Of a DNA stretch of 64,000 nucleotides, positions 59,469-64,000 are shown one piece after another. Position 1 is the stretch's first letter. Each line of letters starts with the position of its first letter. The notes under the pieces are model-generated. The model saw only the letters and a list, made by a program, of their open reading frames with translations. It was not told where the DNA came from and made no database searches. The stretch lies in the NCBI GenBank assembly GCA_035235625.1, contig CP141140.1:40481351-40545350 (forward strand). Direction: 5' to 3'. The position numbers were made by a program, and so were the translations under genes. The stretch is from Saururus chinensis. Lineage: Eukaryota; Streptophyta; Magnoliopsida; Piperales; Saururaceae.

Positions 59469-60338
59469 TGTTAGAAGTGGGTATTATATTAAATGGGTTA
59501 AGCCCAAATAATTAAGGTGGGTATATTATTTACATGGGCTAAGACTATAATATTTATGTGGGTCAAGCCCATATTGCTTAAGTGGGTTAAGCCCATATGG
59601 TAATATGCCCAAACCCACTTTGTGTTGAATGAGAATCACATATGTAAATTTGTTGAAGAGGTGAATAATCCCACTTCGCCTAGTAGAAGGTGATGATATT
59701 TGTATATAAGGTATTCGTTTGGCTTTTCAAGTTAGCCCTTGGGCCAACCTACTTTTGTAGGGGAGAGAGATGTTGGGCTAATGCACCTAGGTGGGTTAAC
59801 CTACACGCGCGCACTGCCACCCGTCCAGCCGGCTCGACTCAGTTCCCACACGTAGCCAGCCAGGTCAGGTTGAGTTGGGTTGGGTCAACAAGATAATATT
59901 TTTAGGACAAATTCATTTGGTTTAATTTTCTATTTATTTGCTTTGGTTTTCTATTAACCAAAATGGGTCTAATTTATTTTTACTAAAGAATGTGTTCATT
60001 AACGGATGGACACATCCGTTTAAACGAGAAAGGTTGTCTTCAATGGGATTTCCTATAAAATCATGAAAAATAAATTTTACACTAATTCGACATTGGATTT
60101 TTGTCCATTTCCATTTCTGTAAGAGTATACATTCTGGGGTTTGCTGCATATACTTTGTTGGGGGTGCTCTTATAGTACATAGTTGATCGTCTTATCTTGA
60201 GAGGCAGATGCTCAAGAGTCATTAGCACCGTTAAGGAGGGCGAATTTTGTCTTAAAGATAGAGCGACTTACTTTATTCGATCATAATTTTTTTACTAAGA
60301 TTTCTCATCATCATATTTGCAAAGGTATGAAAATATTA
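59469..60338 (+). repeat. 3' LTR of the copia element
   Basis: About 870 bp, colinear with the 5' LTR throughout (tgggttaagcccata units, gtatataaggtatt TATA-like site, gatcgtcttatc block) but differing at many positions, so the element is old. It ends at about atatta. Confidence 0.8.
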
Positions 60339-60343
60339 GTTAA

Positions 60344-60889
60344 CCTATATGATTACAAAATTAGTCTTCTGACCACTAGGTCGGCATGTTATTAACATGT
60401 ACTACTCCCTAAATGTAAGATTGATATTTATTTCATTTTATAGAAATATGTGTCTATTCGCTTTAGATTGAAGGCCCTTTTTTATGGAATAGTAGTTGAG
60501 TGGAATTCCACATCCATGCTTTCAGTGAAAGCTACTGATAAAGTAGAGTTCTGCAAAAAATTATCTGGGTCAAATCCGGACTAAACTCATGTCCTTATCC
60601 ATTATATCATGTTCTGAATGTGGGGAATTGCTAATGATGAGTAGTTTACCATCCCTTATTACAGGTAGCCCAATCCGATATCCATTCCATATGTTGGAAA
60701 TCAATGGATATCCAACGTTTGTGGATCTATATTAGGGGTAGGCTGGCAAAAATAATGCGTGGCAAACTACTCATCCAATCTCTAATTTGGATCTCTTTTC
60801 AAATGAATGAGTGTAGCACAGTATCACGGAGGCTCTCCTGATGCAGCTATTTATGTGTCACTCATAAAGCAAATTAGACGAACATGCAT
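60344..60889. other. Spacer, nothing recognised
   Basis: AT-rich, with no open frame of note and no repeat structure. It ends at the CACTA-type terminus. Confidence 0.5.
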
Positions 60890-61330
60890 CACTACAAAAG
60901 AATTGGTTAACAGCGACACAGAGCTAGTATATGCAAGAGCTGAAGTATTAAACCATCGCTATTACTTATTATTTACATGTCTTCAGGTAGCATTGTTGAT
61001 AATTTTATTTCACTCATTTATTTAAAATCATAGAAAATTTTGACAAAGGCAACGGCTAAAAAGACACTTGCCAGTGGTCTCAACACCAATAGCGATGGCA
61101 TCTACCAATGGCTTCTACCGTCGCTGGTGGTCTTTGCATCAATAGCAATGATGGATGGCATTAGGGGTGTAAACGGGTGGACACGGATTCAGACAAAGGC
61201 TGTCTGTGTCCGTCCATTTTTACATTATTATATTGTCCATCCATTTTTACATTATCCATGATGGCATTAAGTTATTTGCATCGCATATGATAAACATTAG
61301 CGATGGCTTTAAGCAGCCATTGTTGGTGAA
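60890..61330 (+). mobile_element. One end of a CACTA-type transposon
   Basis: It starts CACTACAAAAGAATTGG, the terminal signature of plant CACTA (En/Spm) elements, preceded by cat, a possible 3-bp duplication. Subterminal motifs agcgacac, agcgatggc and its variants occur at about 60910, 61090, 61150 and 61300, as is usual near CACTA ends. A gggtgtaaacgggtgg...ggctgtctgtgtccgtcc segment (61165-61225) is inserted or embedded. The opposite end (a cttttgtagtg motif) was not found before 62178 and no transposase is present, so this is a fragment or a truncated element. Confidence 0.6.
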
Positions 61331-61346
61331 TTCCCTCCACCTCGCC

Positions 61347-61620
61347 CGCCCATTTTCCTCTCCTTTTTCTTCTTTGTCTTGATGATTCTCTCCGTAGAAC
61401 GAAGCTGCGGTCACAAGGGAGGCAAACAAGCCCCTCTCGATGGAGGACGCCCAAGTCGCCCCTCCCCCGGTCACTCCAAATTTGCTCCCCTGCCCATTTC
61501 CCTCCCCATCTCCCTTCTTCTTTTTTGTCGTGATGATTCTCTCTAATGAACGATGTTACGGTGGCATGGGAGGGGAACAAGCCCCAATTGAGGACGTCCA
61601 GCTCGCCCTTCCCCAGGTTG
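61347..61620. repeat. Tandem duplication of a ~140-bp GC-rich unit
   Basis: Unit 1 (61347-61480) and unit 2 (about 61495-61620) share ttcttctttgtc-tgatgattctctc, gaacgatg-tacggt, aacaagcccc and gaggacgcccaa-tcgccc. They differ by many substitutions. Short frames run through on both strands, and no protein is recognised. It may be captured exon sequence within the CACTA fragment. Confidence 0.7.
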
Positions 61621-62177
61621 GTGAAGTCCGCATCAAGATCCTCTTTGTCGCCACATCCATCCATCGCCTAACCTCATTGCCCCCTTCTCCCCATCCGAAG
61701 GAATTTCAATGAATTTATTCTCCGAAAGGCATTCTACGGATCGATCTCGCGTTTTTTCGGCCTCATCTCTCTTTCTCCGGGAGCGTCTCCACTTACAACG
61801 CCATTTTGTGTGTCGACTCTAGATTGTAGTTCTCAAAGGAGACATCTTTCTGTGCATTTCAATATGGACTTCAGTCCTTCGGATAGCAGTGGTGAGTTTG
61901 CCCCCATTTCCTACCCCCCGCCCCAATTTCGCTCTCCTATTTCATTTTGTTCCTTCCGCCGTCGCCATCCCCACCCCCAGACCACCTCCAAACTTGTCAC
62001 CCAGGCACACCACCCTCTTAGTGGACGCCTTTCACTAGAACCAATCGCTCCGAGCCTTGCTCCGGAAGCTCGAGGCGAGGCACTTGGACCCTCTTCATAT
62101 TATTAAAGACAATGGTGATTTAAGTTGGCAACATTTTGTTGGGTGGCACAGTGGAAGCTTGGTGGTGAGCCCGGCGA
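61621..62177. other. GC-rich leader-like segment, unassigned
   Basis: A 98-codon forward frame (61810-62106) is Ser/Pro/Arg-rich with no known domain. The region resembles a plant 5' leader and first exon in composition (pyrimidine-rich, then ATG at 61864 with MDFSPSDSSGEF), but no downstream exon is seen before the copia LTR. Low confidence that it is a gene. Confidence 0.35.
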
Positions 62178-62863
62178 TGTGGACACACATATAAGCACAA
62201 ATAAGCAGTAGTAAATTTAAATTACTTTAAATTAATATAAATTAAAGCAAAGATTAAATACTACTGACCTTTAGGGGTTGAGCCCCATGGATGTGGCTAA
62301 TCACCCTACACGACCTCGTTGTTATATCAATATAAATGGGGGAATTACAATTACCTATTTAATTGATGAATCCCTTCTCTTCTTACCAAGAGAAACATCA
62401 TTATTCCTTAGCCAAATTGCTGGTATAATTTGGCTTTAGCAAGGCTGATCACCAACTATCAAAGAGAAGAAGAGAGCATGAGGCTTGACACAAAATTTCA
62501 CCAATGAGTAGTCTTCTTTGTTTGCCACTCAATTATAGAGAAGTGGGAAAATCTGCCCTTGCTCAAGTTGGGTTGAATGTGAAGAGAAAAAGGAGAATTC
62601 TTTGGTTTTTCTTTCGGGAGAGAAAAGAAACAAGCCGGAACAAGCTTTCTCTATTTCGTCTGGGACAAAAAAATGAAGCTGAGTGTTTTTTCAATTTTCC
62701 GTCGTGATTTTTATAATGAGCAGGTGGTTTCCATCTTATAACTGCCTCACGACTTTACATTAGTAAGATAGGACTTAGCCTTATCTCTTCACACGCTACC
62801 CCAGTTCTCTCAAACCATGCCTATTTTCCCGGTTTAAGGGGGTACGACGCCCACATCCCAACA
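62178..62863 (-). repeat. 3' LTR of a reverse-strand copia element
   Basis: On the reverse strand it starts TGTTGGGATGTGGGCG, directly after a polypurine-like aactggggga (62873 to 62864), and ends about gtgtgtccaca at 62178. The right boundary is well supported by the polypurine tract. The left boundary is inferred from TG...CA ends only. Confidence 0.65.
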
Positions 62864-62977
62864 TCCCCCAGTTGGGTGAACTGCCCATGAACCAAACAAC
62901 AACTTGTGCACCTAGTTCTATCTTAGTCCATCATGTAGAAAAAAATGTTCATGCTAAACTTCACAGGAGCTGGCGCC

Positions 62978-64000
62978 CTAGCCCTGTCGAAGTCCTATAC
63001 TATGAACATGATGTACAAAGTGATCCGTTGTTAAGGCCTTAGTTAACAGATCTACCAATATCTCAGAAGTAGGAAGATGGTTTACTACAAAGTAGTAATT
63101 TAGTTCATTGTGTTTACCTCTTGCACTGATTTCTCCATTTTTAAGTATCGACACAGTAGCTAGATTATTACAAAACATTTGGACAGGAGAATCAACCCAG
63201 CTCTCTAACCTAAGCCTGGCTAAAAAGTCTTTAATCCACACTGCTTCTGAAGCTGCTAAACTGTATGCATAAAATTCAGCTTCCATGGTTGACTTTCCTA
63301 TGCTCTTTTGCTTCTTATTAGCCCAAGCTATAGCACCACCTCCAAACATGAAGAAATAAACAGTAGTGGATTGCCTGTCATTTGGGTACCCAGCGTAGTC
63401 TGAATAACTATCTATACCTAGCCAATGTAAGTTCCTCAGCCTAATAGGTGAGTTTCATACCTCTGGTTCCCAGGAGGTACCTAAAAACTCGCTTCACAGC
63501 TTGCCAGTGAGCCATACTTGGGTTTGCCTGGTATCTACTCAAGAGCTTAGCAACATGGCTCAAATCAAGTCAAGTACAGGTCATGGCATATATTAAGCTA
63601 CCAATAGCCTGTGCATGAGGCACTGACTCTATTTTGAGTCTATCCTCATTAAAGGATGGTGCCGAACTTTTTGATAAAGTTGTACCCTTATAGATAGGAG
63701 ACTTTGTTGCTTTCTAACCAATCACACTGAAGCGTTTCAAGATGCTTTCTATGTATGATTCTTGAGATATACTAAGCAACCTTTCTTTCTATCACTGTCA
63801 ATCTTCATACCGAGTACGTAGGAGGCCTCACCCATGTCTTTTATTTCAAACTAGGTGTTGAGGTACTCTTTTAGACTGACTATTAAGCTTAAGTCATTTC
63901 CCATCAAAAGGGTATCATCTACATAGAGAGAGAGAGTAACATAAATCTATTTTCATCCTTAAAGGAGTAGACACAATGATCACATTCATTTGCTATAAAC
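62978..64000 (-). pseudogene. Copia RT and RNase H relic, running off the window
   Basis: Reverse strand. From the window end, LLSLYVDDTLLMG (YVDD box, about 63945-63920), FEIKDMGEASYVLGMKI and IGSLIYAMTCT are seen with stops and shifts. The 123-codon frame 62978-63349 is the RNase H: AIAWANKKQKSIGKSTMEAE with a catalytic Glu, then MFCNNLATVSI (usually C-D-N, here N-N), KHNELNYYFV and LVDLLTKAL. An ORF end about 110 bp before the polypurine tract fits a copia 3' end. The 5' part lies beyond 64000. Confidence 0.85.

Larger units (their letters stand above)
53241..60338 (+). mobile_element. Degenerate Ty1/copia element, 7.1 kb
   Basis: Two LTRs (53241-54101 and 59469-60338) flank gag, protease, integrase, RT and RNase H in copia order, all on the forward strand with many stops and shifts. 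A polypurine-like gtaggggat precedes the 3' LTR. The flanks tttaa (53236-53240) and gttaa (60339-60343) agree at 4 of 5. No primer site is recognised after the 5' LTR. Instead, the leader is filled with a degenerate tandem array. Domain entries follow. Confidence 0.88.

Overview
The window is nuclear DNA of a flowering plant. It is AT-rich and packed with Ty3/gypsy and Ty1/copia retrotransposons in plant-type families, MULE, hAT, CACTA and Stowaway-like DNA transposons, and plant gene relics (a plant mobile domain protein, an MO1-type FAD monooxygenase, the NBR1/Joka2 tail and a RuvB-like 2 helicase). No bacterial operon, rRNA, tRNA or CRISPR array is visible. I see no intact host gene. Every coding region I recognise carries stops, frameshifts, truncations or insertions, so this reads as an old, nested, heterochromatin-like repeat block. 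The species cannot be named from the sequence.

Left part (1-13.1 kb). A degenerate MULE transposase (244-3142, +) is split by a 1.7-kb gypsy solo LTR (761-2467). A reverse-strand gypsy gag-pol remnant without LTRs follows (5544-8890). Copia LTR remnants, themselves split by a Tat/Athila-like solo LTR (9442-11100), lead into the next block.

Centre left (13.1-29.3 kb). An 8.1-kb structurally complete but protein-less gypsy LARD (13106-21228) has 2.1-2.3-kb LTRs, a Met-tRNA primer site, a polypurine tract and a near-match 5-bp target duplication. Its LTRs carry a 55-60-bp hairpin-bearing minisatellite. A third, truncated LTR of the same family lies at 25628-27474, beyond a SIRE-like copia gag remnant (22868-24800). 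A repeat block with three tandem arrays, two of them hairpin-bearing, follows (27475-29340).

Centre right (29.3-48.7 kb). After a gene-poor AT-rich stretch with small MITE-like repeats, a reverse-strand plant mobile domain (MAIN-like) pseudogene covers 33255-38989. It lies just downstream of a MULE-type zinc knuckle and is split by two LTR insertions. A reverse-strand Tat/Athila-like element keeps only gag and protease (39363 to about 45840). A 1.19-kb non-autonomous hAT-like element (46872-48059) interrupts a short reading frame.

Right part (48.7-64 kb). A short LTR with a Met primer site precedes a GC-rich segment holding a RuvB-like 2 fragment. An MO1-like monooxygenase 3' exon is interrupted by a 1.4-kb hAT-like element (51639-53039) that carries an NBR1 tail with its intron. 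A 7.1-kb degenerate copia element (53241-60338), a CACTA terminus (from 60890) and the 3' half of a reverse-strand copia element running off the end complete the window.

The genes do not form a pathway. What connects them is transposition: nested insertion, gene capture, and loss of element coding capacity while cis-acting termini persist.
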